A stretch of 64,000 nt of DNA from DATJMJ01 sp035503915 (GTDB lineage Bacteria; Actinomycetota; Acidimicrobiia; Acidimicrobiales; Palsa-688): positions 248,001 through 312,000 of the forward strand of contig DATJSU010000049.1 in assembly GCA_035503915.1 (NCBI GenBank), written 5' to 3'. Every line of letters begins with the position of its first letter. Position 1 is the first letter of the stretch. The position numbers and the translations under genes are program-made. The notes beneath the pieces are model-generated. The model saw only the letters and a program-made list of their open reading frames with translations, ran no database searches and had not been told where the DNA came from. This document shows, piece by piece, positions 24,960 to 33,123 of the stretch.

Positions 24960-26111
24960 TCAGAAGGTCGCCGTGGCGCAAACCCCACCGTGGGCCTTGC
25001 CGTAGACGTTGCCCCAGAGATTTGGGTCGGATTCTGCTGTGCTCTTGAAGGTCGCCGGCTGTCCGTCAGTTGCGGGCCCGTGGAACGTCATCTGCGTCTT
25101 GGTGACGAAGGGGGCAACGAGGGGGTCGGCCAGTTGGACGTCGCCCTTGTAGCTGGCGTGCCCCAACGGGGCGCTGCTCAAACCGGGCATCCCGGGCTTG
25201 AGAACTACGCCGTCGGCCGCGTCCTTGGCGTACTTGACCGCGCCCTCGGCGTAGAGGTTGGCCGGTTGCGAGTTGAAGGCGTCCATCCAACCATCGGCGA
25301 CGTAGCACTGCTCGTAGGCGACGCCGTCATTGGAGATGAGGATCACGTGGGGCTTACTACTGCCAATGGGGCCGTAGCCTTTCGCAGCGAGGTACTTGAT
25401 TATCCCCGGGTCGCCACCGCTGGCGGGCTCAGAGATCGCCTTGAGATTGTGGCCGTAGGCATTGATGGCGTTCTGCGCATCGGTGACCTCGGTGGTCGCG
25501 CTCCACAGAGTCGGGTCATGGAGGATGTGCACGGCCGGGTCGAGCTTGGCCATGCAGTCGTCGAAGCCCGTCTTGCGGTCCGCACCGTTGGACGAGGTGA
25601 GGTCACCCTCGTTCTCCAGGACGTACCCCGACTTCACCTGGGACGCGATGTAAACGCAGGCGTCGTAGCCGTAGAAGAGGTTGGACGCACGCACGACGAT
25701 GTAGTCACTGCCGGCACCGAGGATCGTGTCGACCGAGACAACTTTCACGTGGTGCGCGGCGGCATATGCGAGCCCGGGGCCCATGGCGGAGGCGTCCTCA
25801 GGGTTGAGGATGATGGCGTTGGCACCCTCGTTGACGAGGTCCTTCACCTGCTGGTTCTGCAGGGGAGCGTCGGAGCCGTAGGTATCGCAGCAAATCAATG
25901 GGCCGATGAGCTGGACGCCGAACTGCTTGGCGAACTGTTGCTCGTAGCTTATATAAGCCGACCAGAAGGGGGTGTTGTTATAGGTCAGGGCGACGCCGAT
26001 CTTGATCGGCGCGGCGCTGGCTGCCGTGACGCTCGTGCTCACGGACAGCAAGGGCGCGGCAAGCGTGGCCGCTACTGCGAGGCTCATGGCTCTCTTAAGC
26101 CAAGGTTTCAT
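24960..26111 (-). CDS. Sugar ABC transporter substrate-binding protein
   Basis: Secreted carbohydrate receptor, 383 residues. Signal peptide: MKPWLKRAMSLAVAATLAAP then a small-residue cleavage zone near SAAP; I see no lipobox cysteine. The mature part has the two-lobe periplasmic-binding fold of the RbsB class (IGVALTYNNTPFWSAYISYE, NEGANAIILNPED, IVVRASNLFYGYD). AGGGAGGGA precedes the ATG. Encoded between the FucI-like isomerase and the importer ATPase, so a deoxyhexose or its derivative is the likely ligand. Confidence 0.9.
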   Translation of the reverse strand: MKPWLKRAMSLAVAATLAAPLLSVSTSVTAASAAPIKIGVALTYNNTPFWSAYISYEQQFAKQFGVQLIGPLICCDTYGSDAPLQNQQVKDLVNEGANAIILNPEDASAMGPGLAYAAAHHVKVVSVDTILGAGSDYIVVRASNLFYGYDACVYIASQVKSGYVLENEGDLTSSNGADRKTGFDDCMAKLDPAVHILHDPTLWSATTEVTDAQNAINAYGHNLKAISEPASGGDPGIIKYLAAKGYGPIGSSKPHVILISNDGVAYEQCYVADGWMDAFNSQPANLYAEGAVKYAKDAADGVVLKPGMPGLSSAPLGHASYKGDVQLADPLVAPFVTKTQMTFHGPATDGQPATFKSTAESDPNLWGNVYGKAHGGVCATATF

Positions 26112-26255
26112 TAATCCCTCCCTTTCTCTTTCTTCTTAGGGGTTTATTAGGGTTTCCCCACCTCGGGCTTACGCCCAAGTAGCGGAAGGTTTGCAATTGC
26201 TTACCTAATTCTTGTTACCAGGCGAACTTCGCGCCTATTGATCACCTCCCTCGTG

Positions 26256-27668
26256 TCAGGCGTCGAGCCTCTCCAAGTCGATGTCAAGGAACTGGCATAC
26301 GGCCGCCAGTTCGCCGGTGATGTCGCCTGGGACGGCGTGGATGTGGTTGGCCCCGAAGCGCGATAGAAAAACGTCGGCAGGGGCGTCCATGCGGGTAAAA
26401 GCGTGAGGCCAGACGTAATTGCTCTGGTGCATGAGCGCTTCGTTCTTCTCGTCGTCGTAGGTCTCGAAGCGGCCCTTGGTCACCTGGAGGCGGTAGCGGG
26501 CATTGAGGCGCGACAACCGCGCGAGGGTGATCTCACCAGGAGCCGCCAGGTGGTGCACAGCGGCACCACCGGCAGGGAAGTACCACTCCTCTGGGTAGAG
26601 GTGGACCTTGGCCATGTTCTCGGCCGGGTCATCCGAACGAGCTGCAAACCATGTTGCATGTTGGCCAGAGTTCTCCAGGTCCCAGATGCCTTCTTCGGTG
26701 AAGTAGTGGCGTACGTCTGCGAAGAGCACTGGGGTGCCCGTGACCTTGTGCATGATCTGCATCGTGAGAGCCCCGTCCATGTCGCATTCGGTGGCGCAGA
26801 TGACTGGTGCCTTGGGCCCATCGAAGTCGTAGGGGTCGTTGAGGAACGCTTCAGCGATATCGGCCGTGGCAAAATACCCAGTCAGTTCCGGTTGCCCTTT
26901 GATGCCGCAGAAGTCGATATGGCCTTCGTCGAGGATCTCTTTTACCGCGTAGTAAGAACGAACTTGGCGCTCGAGGATCTCGGGGGTGAGCTTCTTGCCG
27001 TCGTAATGCACGCCAGCGGCGTACTTCTCCAGCCACTCCCGACCGCCCCTTGCCTGTGAAACGGGGACGTGCTCAGAACGGCGCACGATCTCCCATTGGT
27101 CGACTTCTTCAACGTCGATCCCGAACTTGGCCATCCATTCATCAGTGCGGCCAACCGCGGTGTACATCCCCATCGACCGGCCGCCCAAGCGGGCGAACGT
27201 GCGGCCCTCGAGGGAGCGGGCGGCGTGGGCGGCCGTGACCAGCTGGCGTAACCGGTTGGAGACGGCAGGGTCCTCGACCTCACCCCAAAGCCTCTCGTGG
27301 AGACGCCCGATCTGGTCGAGGCTCCCGCCCGCAGCGAGCAGGCTCACCATGCCCGGGTACGTCGGGTCGATGTTGGAGAAAAGCAGCAGTGGCCCGATGG
27401 TCGCCTTGGCAGCGTGCACCGAGAAATGCGGCCACGCCCATACGGGGTAGTTGAAAATCGTGATGTCCGGCCGCTCGGCGGCCATCCGCCGGCCCTCACG
27501 CACCCCGGTTTCGTTTGACCTCACGACCTCCTTACCCCGCACCACCTCTGCGCCGAAGCCTTTGCACGCCGCGACGATGCGGTCCTCAACCGCGGCAACG
27601 AACGAAGCCACTCCTTCGTGGACGAAGTCGCGGCCGTCACTGAAGCTCAGTACGCCGACCTTGCTCAT
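26256..27668 (-). CDS. L-fucose/L-arabinose-type isomerase
   Basis: Aldose-ketose isomerase of the FucI/AraA superfamily, 470 residues, shorter than E. coli FucI (about 590). Metal-site region ATECDMDGALTMQIMHKVTG followed by PVLFADVRHY matches the superfamily's Glu/Asp ligands; C-terminal FGANHIHAVPGDI supplies the conserved His. First gene of the long minus-strand operon; a CG-centred palindrome lies just upstream. I infer conversion of a deoxyhexose to its ketose, but fucose, rhamnose and arabinose cannot be separated by eye. Confidence 0.85.
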   Translation of the reverse strand: MSKVGVLSFSDGRDFVHEGVASFVAAVEDRIVAACKGFGAEVVRGKEVVRSNETGVREGRRMAAERPDITIFNYPVWAWPHFSVHAAKATIGPLLLFSNIDPTYPGMVSLLAAGGSLDQIGRLHERLWGEVEDPAVSNRLRQLVTAAHAARSLEGRTFARLGGRSMGMYTAVGRTDEWMAKFGIDVEEVDQWEIVRRSEHVPVSQARGGREWLEKYAAGVHYDGKKLTPEILERQVRSYYAVKEILDEGHIDFCGIKGQPELTGYFATADIAEAFLNDPYDFDGPKAPVICATECDMDGALTMQIMHKVTGTPVLFADVRHYFTEEGIWDLENSGQHATWFAARSDDPAENMAKVHLYPEEWYFPAGGAAVHHLAAPGEITLARLSRLNARYRLQVTKGRFETYDDEKNEALMHQSNYVWPHAFTRMDAPADVFLSRFGANHIHAVPGDITGELAAVCQFLDIDLERLDA

Positions 27669-27685
27669 GCTGCTGCCCTCCCGAG

Positions 27686-27695
27686 TAATCGATTA
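27686..27695. promoter_or_regulatory. LacI-type operator before isomerase operon
   Basis: Perfect palindrome TAATCGATTA (context GTAATCGATTAAC) 18 bases before the isomerase start. The identical 10-mer occurs before the RhaB-type kinase. CG-centred palindromes are typical of LacI-family operators, and the LacI gene is the divergent neighbour. Confidence 0.65.
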
Positions 27696-27708
27696 ACCGA
27701 AATGTCCA

Positions 27709-27736
27709 AAAATACCCAAACGCCATTTCTGGTAAA
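27709..27736 (-). promoter_or_regulatory. Possible promoter of the isomerase-importer operon
   Basis: Minus-strand TTTACC (27731-27736), 16-base spacer, TATTTT (27709-27714). The palindrome at 27686 would lie at about the transcription start. Weak match, supported mainly by position. Confidence 0.35.
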
Positions 27737-27846
27737 ATAGGGGAACGTGGCCCCCTCCTCAGGGCCTTAAGTCACCACCAAGCATGGGCTCCCGACACGA
27801 CCGTCTCCCCCTCCGGCACCACAGCACCCTAGGCTTGCTCGCTGGC

Positions 27847-27860
27847 AGTAAACGTTTACT
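27847..27860. promoter_or_regulatory. LacI-type operator before the lacI-family gene
   Basis: Perfect 14-base palindrome AGTAAACGTTTACT, 15 bases before the regulator's ATG. Same design (A/T arms around CG) as the TAATCGATTA sites; suggests autoregulation. Confidence 0.6.
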
Positions 27861-27875
27861 ACGATAGCCGAGTAG

Positions 27876-29024
27876 ATGCAAGTCGATCAAGTCACCGACG
27901 GAGCCGCCGTCCGTCCCCGGGGTGCACGCCGACAAGGTGACGGCGCCCGCAAGGGTACGACCACGATCGTTGACGTGGCCCGGGCGGCCGGGGTATCGAC
28001 CGCAACGGTGAGCAGGGTGCTCAACGACCACCCCAAGGTCGACGCCGGGTTGAGGTCACGAGTTCTGCGAGCTGTGAAGGAGCTCGGCTACCGCCCGAGC
28101 CGAGTTGCCCGCAGCTTGCGAACCCGCCGCAACCGAGTTTGGGCACTCATCATTTCCGACGTGCGGACCGGGCCGTTCTTCGCCGACGTGGTACGAGGCG
28201 TCGAGGACATCGCCTACGGGGCCGGGTACTCGATTTTCCTTTGCAATGCAGACGAAAATGCGGCGAAGGAGGCGTCCTACATAGAGCTTGCCGTGGCGGA
28301 GAACGTCGCGGGCCTGATCCTCACGCCCTCCAGCGAGCGAACGGACCTGAGCCCACTGATCCATTCGGGGATCCCCGTTGTCTTGGCCGACCGCAGCCTG
28401 CCGAGCGAGTACGCGGACACGGTGACTGTTGACAATATCTCGGGCGCATACCAGGCGGTGAGCCACCTCCTCGCCGGCGGGTTCAAGAGGATCGCCTGTA
28501 TCACCGGGCCACTGCAGACGACGACGGGCGAGCGCCGTTACGTCGGCTACTGCAAAGCACTCGCCGAAGCGGGCCGAGCCGTCGACGAGGCACTCGTGCG
28601 GGTAGCCGATTTCCGGGAGGCGGGAGGCAGTGCGGCGATGCGAGACCTGCTCCAGGAAGACCGTCGCCCAGATGCCGTCTTTGTCACGAACCACCTGATG
28701 GCGATCGGTGCCCTGCAGGAGATCGACCAGGCGGGCTTGCTCATCCCCGACGACGTCGCCATTGTCAGCTTCGACGACATGTCCTGGTCGACCCTCCTGC
28801 GCCCGCCGCTGACGGCCGTGGCACAGCCGGCATACGACCTCGGCGTCGAGAGCGCGCGGCTGTTGCTCAGCCGTTTGGAGGGTTATTCGGGCACTCCGAG
28901 GCTCGTGACGCTTTCGCCTGCTTTGGTGGTGCGGGCGAGCTCAACGCCAGTAAAACGCCCTGCAAACCGACGCGCCTCGCCAAGCGTGCCCCACGGGAAC
29001 TCTAAGGAAGGACGGGAGCCATAG
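27876..29024 (+). CDS. LacI-family transcriptional regulator
   Basis: Repressor-type regulator, 382 residues. After about 27 unstructured residues comes the helix-turn-helix (TIVDVARAAGVSTATVSRVL, then KELGYRPSRVARSLRT as hinge helix), then the sugar-binding domain (GLILTPSSERTDLSP, ERRYVGYCKAL, VAIVSFDDMSWSTLLRPPLT). Divergent from the isomerase-importer operon, and its stop TAG overlaps by one base the GTG of the mutarotase gene. Four CG-centred palindromes near sugar genes in this window are its likely sites. Confidence 0.92.
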   Translation: MQVDQVTDGAAVRPRGARRQGDGARKGTTTIVDVARAAGVSTATVSRVLNDHPKVDAGLRSRVLRAVKELGYRPSRVARSLRTRRNRVWALIISDVRTGPFFADVVRGVEDIAYGAGYSIFLCNADENAAKEASYIELAVAENVAGLILTPSSERTDLSPLIHSGIPVVLADRSLPSEYADTVTVDNISGAYQAVSHLLAGGFKRIACITGPLQTTTGERRYVGYCKALAEAGRAVDEALVRVADFREAGGSAAMRDLLQEDRRPDAVFVTNHLMAIGALQEIDQAGLLIPDDVAIVSFDDMSWSTLLRPPLTAVAQPAYDLGVESARLLLSRLEGYSGTPRLVTLSPALVVRASSTPVKRPANRRASPSVPHGNSKEGREP

Positions 29025-29476
29025 TGCTTACAAATATCGACCCGTTATTGACGCCGGAATTACTCCATGTGCTTGCCTTAATGGGTCACGGCGACGAAGT
29101 AGCCATTGTCGATGCCAATTTTCCCGCCGACAGCGTGGGGCGTGGCACGTGTCACGGCCGTCCCTTGGTGTTGGCGGGCGCCTCCGCCACGCAGGCAGTC
29201 AAAGCCGTCCTCTCGGTCATGCCCCTCGACCAGTACGTGGAGCAGCCGGCCCGGACCATGGCCGCTCCACCGAGCCCGGAGGGGACGCCGCCTGTCCAGC
29301 GCGAGGTGCAGGACGCGATCGACAGCGCGAGCGGCCGGCACTTGCCCCTGGAGGGGGTCGAGCGGTTTGCTTTTTACGAAGCGGCACAAAATAGCTACGC
29401 CGTCGTCCAAACCTCTGAACGGCGCCTGTACGGCAACTTCTTATTGAAGAAAGGTGTCGTCGCCCCCGACAGCTAG
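29024..29476 (+). CDS. RbsD/FucU-family sugar mutarotase
   Basis: Interconverts anomers of a sugar for the isomerase; 150 residues, family length about 140. Signature LLHVLALMGHGDEVAIVDAN with the catalytic His, and the C-terminal YGNFLLKKGV. GTG start is coupled to the LacI stop (TAGTG). Lies convergent with the kinase gene, 13 bases apart. Confidence 0.9.
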   Translation: MLTNIDPLLTPELLHVLALMGHGDEVAIVDANFPADSVGRGTCHGRPLVLAGASATQAVKAVLSVMPLDQYVEQPARTMAAPPSPEGTPPVQREVQDAIDSASGRHLPLEGVERFAFYEAAQNSYAVVQTSERRLYGNFLLKKGVVAPDS

Positions 29477-29489
29477 GGAGCTGGCTCGT

Positions 29490-30965
29490 TCAGCCGTGCT
29501 GGCCAGCAGCGTTCAGCTGCCTGAACCGCTCGCTGGCTTCGTCCCAACGGTCGCGAGCGCGTGGTTCGTACAACACCGGTGGGAATGACGCGCGGGCGAC
29601 AGAGCGAGCATCGTCGGCAGAAGCCAGCTCGCCGAGAGCGACTGCTTGGACGAGCAGGTTCCCCAGCTCGCTTGCCTCGCTCGGCCCGGCCAAGACCGGC
29701 AGCCCCGTCGCGTCGGCGGTCCACTGGCACAGCAGTTCGTTGAGCGAGCCGCCGCCGACGACATGGACTGCGGTCGCCGGGCGACTGGAAACACGGGCGA
29801 CCAGTTCGGCGGTCTGGCGATAGGCCAAGGCGAGGCTTTCGAGGATGCAGCGGACCACCTCGCCTGCGCTTTGCGGCACTTCTTGGCCGCTCGCGTGGCA
29901 CGCTCCGGCTATGCGAGCGGGCATGTCCCCGGGAGCCGCAAATGTGGCGGCGTTCGGGTCGACCAACGAGCGCAGAGGCGGCGCGGCACCGGCAAGCGCA
30001 AGGAGCTCAGGGAGAGTGAAATCCTGCCCGGACAGCGACCACGAGCGTACGCATTCCTGCAGCAGCCACAGCCCGGTCAGGTTGCTCATGAGCTGGACAG
30101 TGCCGTAGGGCCCGCCCTCGTTGGTGAGGTTGGCCGCAAACGCGCTGTCGTCGACGATCGGCGCCGGGACCTCCGTGCCGAGAACGGACCACGTCCCTGA
30201 GCTGACATAAATAGCGCCCGGCGCTTCGAATGGTATGGCCGCGATCGCCGCCGCCGTGTCGTGCGAAGCTCCCGCGATGACCGAGGTGCCGGGCAGGCCG
30301 CTGGCATCTACGACCTCTGGCCGCAGGGCCCCGAGCACGGTGCCCGAAGGCTTCACTTGACCGAACAATTGCTTGGGCAGTTCCAAACGATCGAGGACTC
30401 CCCACGCCCAGTCACCTCGCGCCAAGTCGTAGCACTGCGTGGTGCTCGCCTCGGTCCACTCCTGGGCCACCTGCCCCGACAGCCAGAAGTTGACCAGGTC
30501 GGGGACCATGACCATGGCTGCCGCCGCGTCCAGTGCGGGGTCTCGAGCGGCGCGCATGGACCAGAGCTGGTGGACCGTATTGATGGCCATGAGCTGCACG
30601 CCTGTCGCCGCGAAGAGCTCTTTGGGAGGGACCTTCTCGCAGACCTCGGAGAAAGCTTTCTCTGTGCGACGGTCCCGGTAGTGCACCGGGTTCCCCAGCA
30701 AGTGCCCCGCCCGGTCGAGCAGGGCGAAGTCCACTCCCCACCCGTCGACCGCGACTGAAGCAACCGGCCCCTGCCCGTCGCGTGCTGCCGCGCGAAGGCC
30801 CTCCAGGATCCCGTCGTAAAGCCGGAGAGCATCCCAATAGAGCCGCCCGTTCACCTGCACCGGGACGTTCGGGAAGCGCTTTACCTCGGTGACGGTGACG
30901 CGCTTGCCGTCGAAGCGCCCAACGGCGACGCGCCCGCTGTTAGCCCCGAGGTCTACCGAGATCAT
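29490..30965 (-). CDS. rhaB: Rhamnulokinase-type FGGY sugar kinase
   Basis: Phosphorylates a ketose at C1 using ATP; 491 residues. FGGY-family marks closest to rhamnulokinase: ISVDLGANSGRVAVGRFDG at the N-terminus, VDGWGVDFALLD and NPVHYRDRRT in the first lobe, ASHDTAAAIAAIP and HVVGGGSLNELLCQWTAD in the second. ATG at 30965 or GTG at 30971. Carries the same TAATCGATTA palindrome upstream as the isomerase operon, so both should answer to one LacI regulator. Confidence 0.88.
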   Translation of the reverse strand: MISVDLGANSGRVAVGRFDGKRVTVTEVKRFPNVPVQVNGRLYWDALRLYDGILEGLRAAARDGQGPVASVAVDGWGVDFALLDRAGHLLGNPVHYRDRRTEKAFSEVCEKVPPKELFAATGVQLMAINTVHQLWSMRAARDPALDAAAAMVMVPDLVNFWLSGQVAQEWTEASTTQCYDLARGDWAWGVLDRLELPKQLFGQVKPSGTVLGALRPEVVDASGLPGTSVIAGASHDTAAAIAAIPFEAPGAIYVSSGTWSVLGTEVPAPIVDDSAFAANLTNEGGPYGTVQLMSNLTGLWLLQECVRSWSLSGQDFTLPELLALAGAAPPLRSLVDPNAATFAAPGDMPARIAGACHASGQEVPQSAGEVVRCILESLALAYRQTAELVARVSSRPATAVHVVGGGSLNELLCQWTADATGLPVLAGPSEASELGNLLVQAVALGELASADDARSVARASFPPVLYEPRARDRWDEASERFRQLNAAGQHG

Positions 30966-30997
30966 CCGCACGAGCGGTCCACTCCCCCCGATGGCGG

Positions 30998-31007
30998 TAA
31001 TCGATTA
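30998..31007. promoter_or_regulatory. LacI-type operator before the kinase gene
   Basis: TAATCGATTA (context GGTAATCGATTAACA), identical 10-mer to that at 27686, 32 bases before the kinase ATG. Confidence 0.65.
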
Positions 31008-31101
31008 ACAAAAGCAGCCTAGCCCGAGGCCGGGCCCGCCCCGACGGGTGCAAAGCGGGCCACCATAGCGCTGCGATCCAACGCATCGATATATCGCGCG
31101 C

Positions 31102-31112
31102 TAGTATCTCGG
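31102..31112. promoter_or_regulatory. Possible PadR-recognised element before padR
   Basis: On the minus strand CCGAGATACTA, matching nine of eleven positions of TCGAGATAGTA, which is repeated before the inositol synthase gene. It touches the padR GTG start. Just upstream is the palindrome CGATATATCG (31087-31096), another candidate. Confidence 0.3.
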
Positions 31113-31113
31113 C

Positions 31114-31764
31114 GTGCTGGAGATGGCGGTGCTCGGCCTCCTCAAAGAGCAGGAGCTCCACGGCTACGAGCTCAAAAAGCGAGTCGCGGACGTCTTCGGG
31201 TTCTCTACTGCTGTCTCGTTTGGCTCGCTGTACCCGGCACTGGCGCGGCTCGAGGCCGCTGGCGCGGTCCAGGTCGCCAGTGCAGGCCAACCCGGGGATG
31301 CTGGGCCGCAGCCTGAGCGGCATGCGGGCCGGCGGCGCAAGGTCTATGCCATCACAGTTCTCGGGGCCCAGATGTTCGAGGACCTGCTGGCCGGGAGCCA
31401 GGGGGGCACTGAGGACGACCGCTCGTTCAGCTTGCGCCTTGCCTTTGCGGGCTACCTACCGCCGGACAGGCGGCTGGGGTTGCTGCTACAGCGCCGTGCC
31501 GTCCTTGGGGAACGGCTCGCCCAGCTGGCCGCCCGGGCCAGGGCGCGCCTAGACGACCGGTACATGAGGGTCCTGTTCCAGCGCCAGCAGGAGGAGCTGT
31601 CGAGCGACGTTTCCTGGCTCGATTCCTTGATCCGGGAGGAGACAGGACCGGGGGCAACGGGCGCCACGGGCCCAGTACCTTCCCGGCTCGTGCCCCTGGC
31701 GAGTGCTTCTCAGCTCCGGCGAGCAATACCTCAGCGGCTCGTTCCCAAGCCGCCGAGCACGTGA
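31114..31764 (+). CDS. PadR-family transcriptional regulator
   Basis: Winged-helix regulator, 216 residues. The PadR domain occupies about 1-85: VLGLLKEQELHGYELKKRV, then SFGSLYPALARLEAAGAV (recognition helix and wing), followed by a longer than usual basic loop. The C-terminal helical part mediates dimerisation. GTG start. Ends 65 bases before the inositol synthase gene on the same strand, the standard arrangement in actinobacteria, where a PadR neighbour of this gene is common. Confidence 0.88.
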   Translation: MLEMAVLGLLKEQELHGYELKKRVADVFGFSTAVSFGSLYPALARLEAAGAVQVASAGQPGDAGPQPERHAGRRRKVYAITVLGAQMFEDLLAGSQGGTEDDRSFSLRLAFAGYLPPDRRLGLLLQRRAVLGERLAQLAARARARLDDRYMRVLFQRQQEELSSDVSWLDSLIREETGPGATGATGPVPSRLVPLASASQLRRAIPQRLVPKPPST

Positions 31765-31801
31765 CCGACGGTCGAGATAGTAACCGACGGTCGAGATAGT
31801 A
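31764..31801 (+). repeat. Two tandem 19-bp repeats before inositol synthase gene
   Basis: ACCGACGGTCGAGATAGTA occurs twice, head to tail, beginning at the last base of the padR stop codon. A related motif stands inverted at the padR start. Either a PadR binding array or a slippage duplication. Confidence 0.55.
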
Positions 31802-31829
31802 ACGGACTAGCACTAAAAGGACGGTTCCA

Positions 31830-32900
31830 ATGTCAAAGATCCGGTTGGCCATCGCAGGCGTCGGCAACTGCGCCTGCTCGCTCGTCCAGGGGGTCGAGTA
31901 CTACCGGGAGGCCCGTCCCGACGAGAGCGTGCCGGGGTTGATGCACGTCGAGCTCGGCGACTACCACGTCCGGGACATAGAGGTTGTGGCAGCTTTTGAC
32001 GTCGACTCCGAGAAGGTCGGCGAGGACGTGAGCAAGGCGATCTGGGCAAGCCAAAACAACACCTACCGCTTTGCCAATGTCGGCGAGTTCGGTGTCGAAG
32101 TCCTGCGAGGCCCGACCATGGACGGGCTCGGCAAGTACTACAGGGAGTCCATCGAAGAGTCCTCCGCCGAGCCGATCGATGTCGCCGAGGCGCTCCGTGC
32201 TGCCGAGGCAGACGTGCTTGTCTCGTACCTACCGGTCGGCTCCGAGCACGCGCAGAAGTTTTACGCGCAATGCGCTCTCGACGCTGGCGTGGGCTTTGTC
32301 AACGCGATCCCTGTCTTCATCGCGAGCGACCCCGAGTGGGCCAAGAAGTTCGAGTACGAGGGGCTGCCCATAATCGGCGACGACATCAAGAGCCAGCTCG
32401 GGTCGACCATCGCCCATCGCGTGCTCGCCCGGCTTTTCGAGGACCGGGGCCTCGTGCTCGACCGCACGTACCAGCTTAATTTCGGCGGCAATATGGACTT
32501 CAAGAGCATGCTCGAGCGCGAACGGCTCGAGTCCAAGAAGCTTTCCAAGACTCAGGCCGTGACGAGCCAGATCGAGCGTGGCATCGAAGCCCACGACGTG
32601 CACGTCGGGCCGTCGGACCACGTCCCCTGGCTCGACGACCGCAAATGGGCCTATATCAGGCTGGAAGGCCGCAACTTCGGAGATGCGCCCCTCAATATCG
32701 AGCTGAAGCTCGAGGTATGGGACTCCCCCAATTCTGCCGGCGTAATGATCGACGCCATCCGCTGCATCAAAGTGGCCAAAGACCGCGGGATCGGCGGCCC
32801 ATTGCTGGGACCTTCGGCTTACTTCATGAAGTCCCCGCCTGTGCAGTACCACGACGATGTCGCTCGGCAAATGGTCGAGGATTTCGTCGCCGGCTCATAA
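31830..32900 (+). CDS. ino1: Inositol-3-phosphate synthase
   Basis: Converts glucose-6-phosphate to 1L-myo-inositol-3-phosphate with bound NAD+, the first step to phosphatidylinositol and mycothiol in actinobacteria. 356 residues, the length of the actinobacterial short form. NAD site IRLAIAGVGNCACSLVQGVE; core motifs SYLPVGSEHAQKFYA, GDDIKSQLGSTIAHRVLA, YQLNFGGNMDF and DSPNSAGVMIDAIRC. AAGGA precedes the ATG. Follows the PadR gene. This supports an actinobacterial host. Confidence 0.95.
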   Translation: MSKIRLAIAGVGNCACSLVQGVEYYREARPDESVPGLMHVELGDYHVRDIEVVAAFDVDSEKVGEDVSKAIWASQNNTYRFANVGEFGVEVLRGPTMDGLGKYYRESIEESSAEPIDVAEALRAAEADVLVSYLPVGSEHAQKFYAQCALDAGVGFVNAIPVFIASDPEWAKKFEYEGLPIIGDDIKSQLGSTIAHRVLARLFEDRGLVLDRTYQLNFGGNMDFKSMLERERLESKKLSKTQAVTSQIERGIEAHDVHVGPSDHVPWLDDRKWAYIRLEGRNFGDAPLNIELKLEVWDSPNSAGVMIDAIRCIKVAKDRGIGGPLLGPSAYFMKSPPVQYHDDVARQMVEDFVAGS

Positions 32901-32926
32901 GGGTAACTCGCCGCCCATAAGGGTAA
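32896..32926 (+). repeat. Short direct repeat over ino1 stop codon
   Basis: CATAAGGGTAA occurs at 32896 and 32916, 20 bases apart; the first copy contains the ino1 TAA. No hairpin is formed. Function not evident. Confidence 0.4.
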
Positions 32927-32965
32927 AGGGCCCACGAGCTCGGCGAGCTCCGGCAGTGCCACAGG

Positions 32966-32994
32966 TTGACAACGACCTTGAACGGGCCTAGTGT
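32966..32994 (+). promoter_or_regulatory. Promoter of the aldolase/dehydrogenase gene
   Basis: -35 TTGACA (32966-32971), 17-base spacer, -10 TAGTGT (32989-32994). The LacI-type palindrome at 33004 covers the expected start site. Leaves a leader of about 120 bases in which I see no riboswitch fold. Confidence 0.55.
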
Positions 32995-33003
32995 GACATT
33001 ACT

Positions 33004-33015
33004 TGAAACGATTCA
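33004..33015. promoter_or_regulatory. LacI-type operator before the aldolase gene
   Basis: TGAAACGATTCA, a CG-centred palindrome with one mismatched pair, ten bases after the -10 box. Design matches the other three sites of the region but arms differ (GAA/TTC). Confidence 0.5.
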
Positions 33016-33123
33016 TTCTTGGTGCCCAGGTTGAGGCGTTGCATGCCTTAGTGCCAATGTCGTCTGGAAGCGCCGCAAGCCCGCGCACGAGCTTTCAAGT
33101 CGGGAACAGGGGGGGTGTCACTT

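Noticed and set aside
27709..27736. Search for tRNA genes, riboswitches and Rho-independent terminators in AT-richer gaps such as this
   Set aside because: No cloverleaf, known riboswitch core or stem followed by a T-run could be found by eye in any gap of the window.
31764..31801. Tandem repeat considered as a CRISPR
   Set aside because: Only two copies directly abutting with no spacers and no cas genes in the window.
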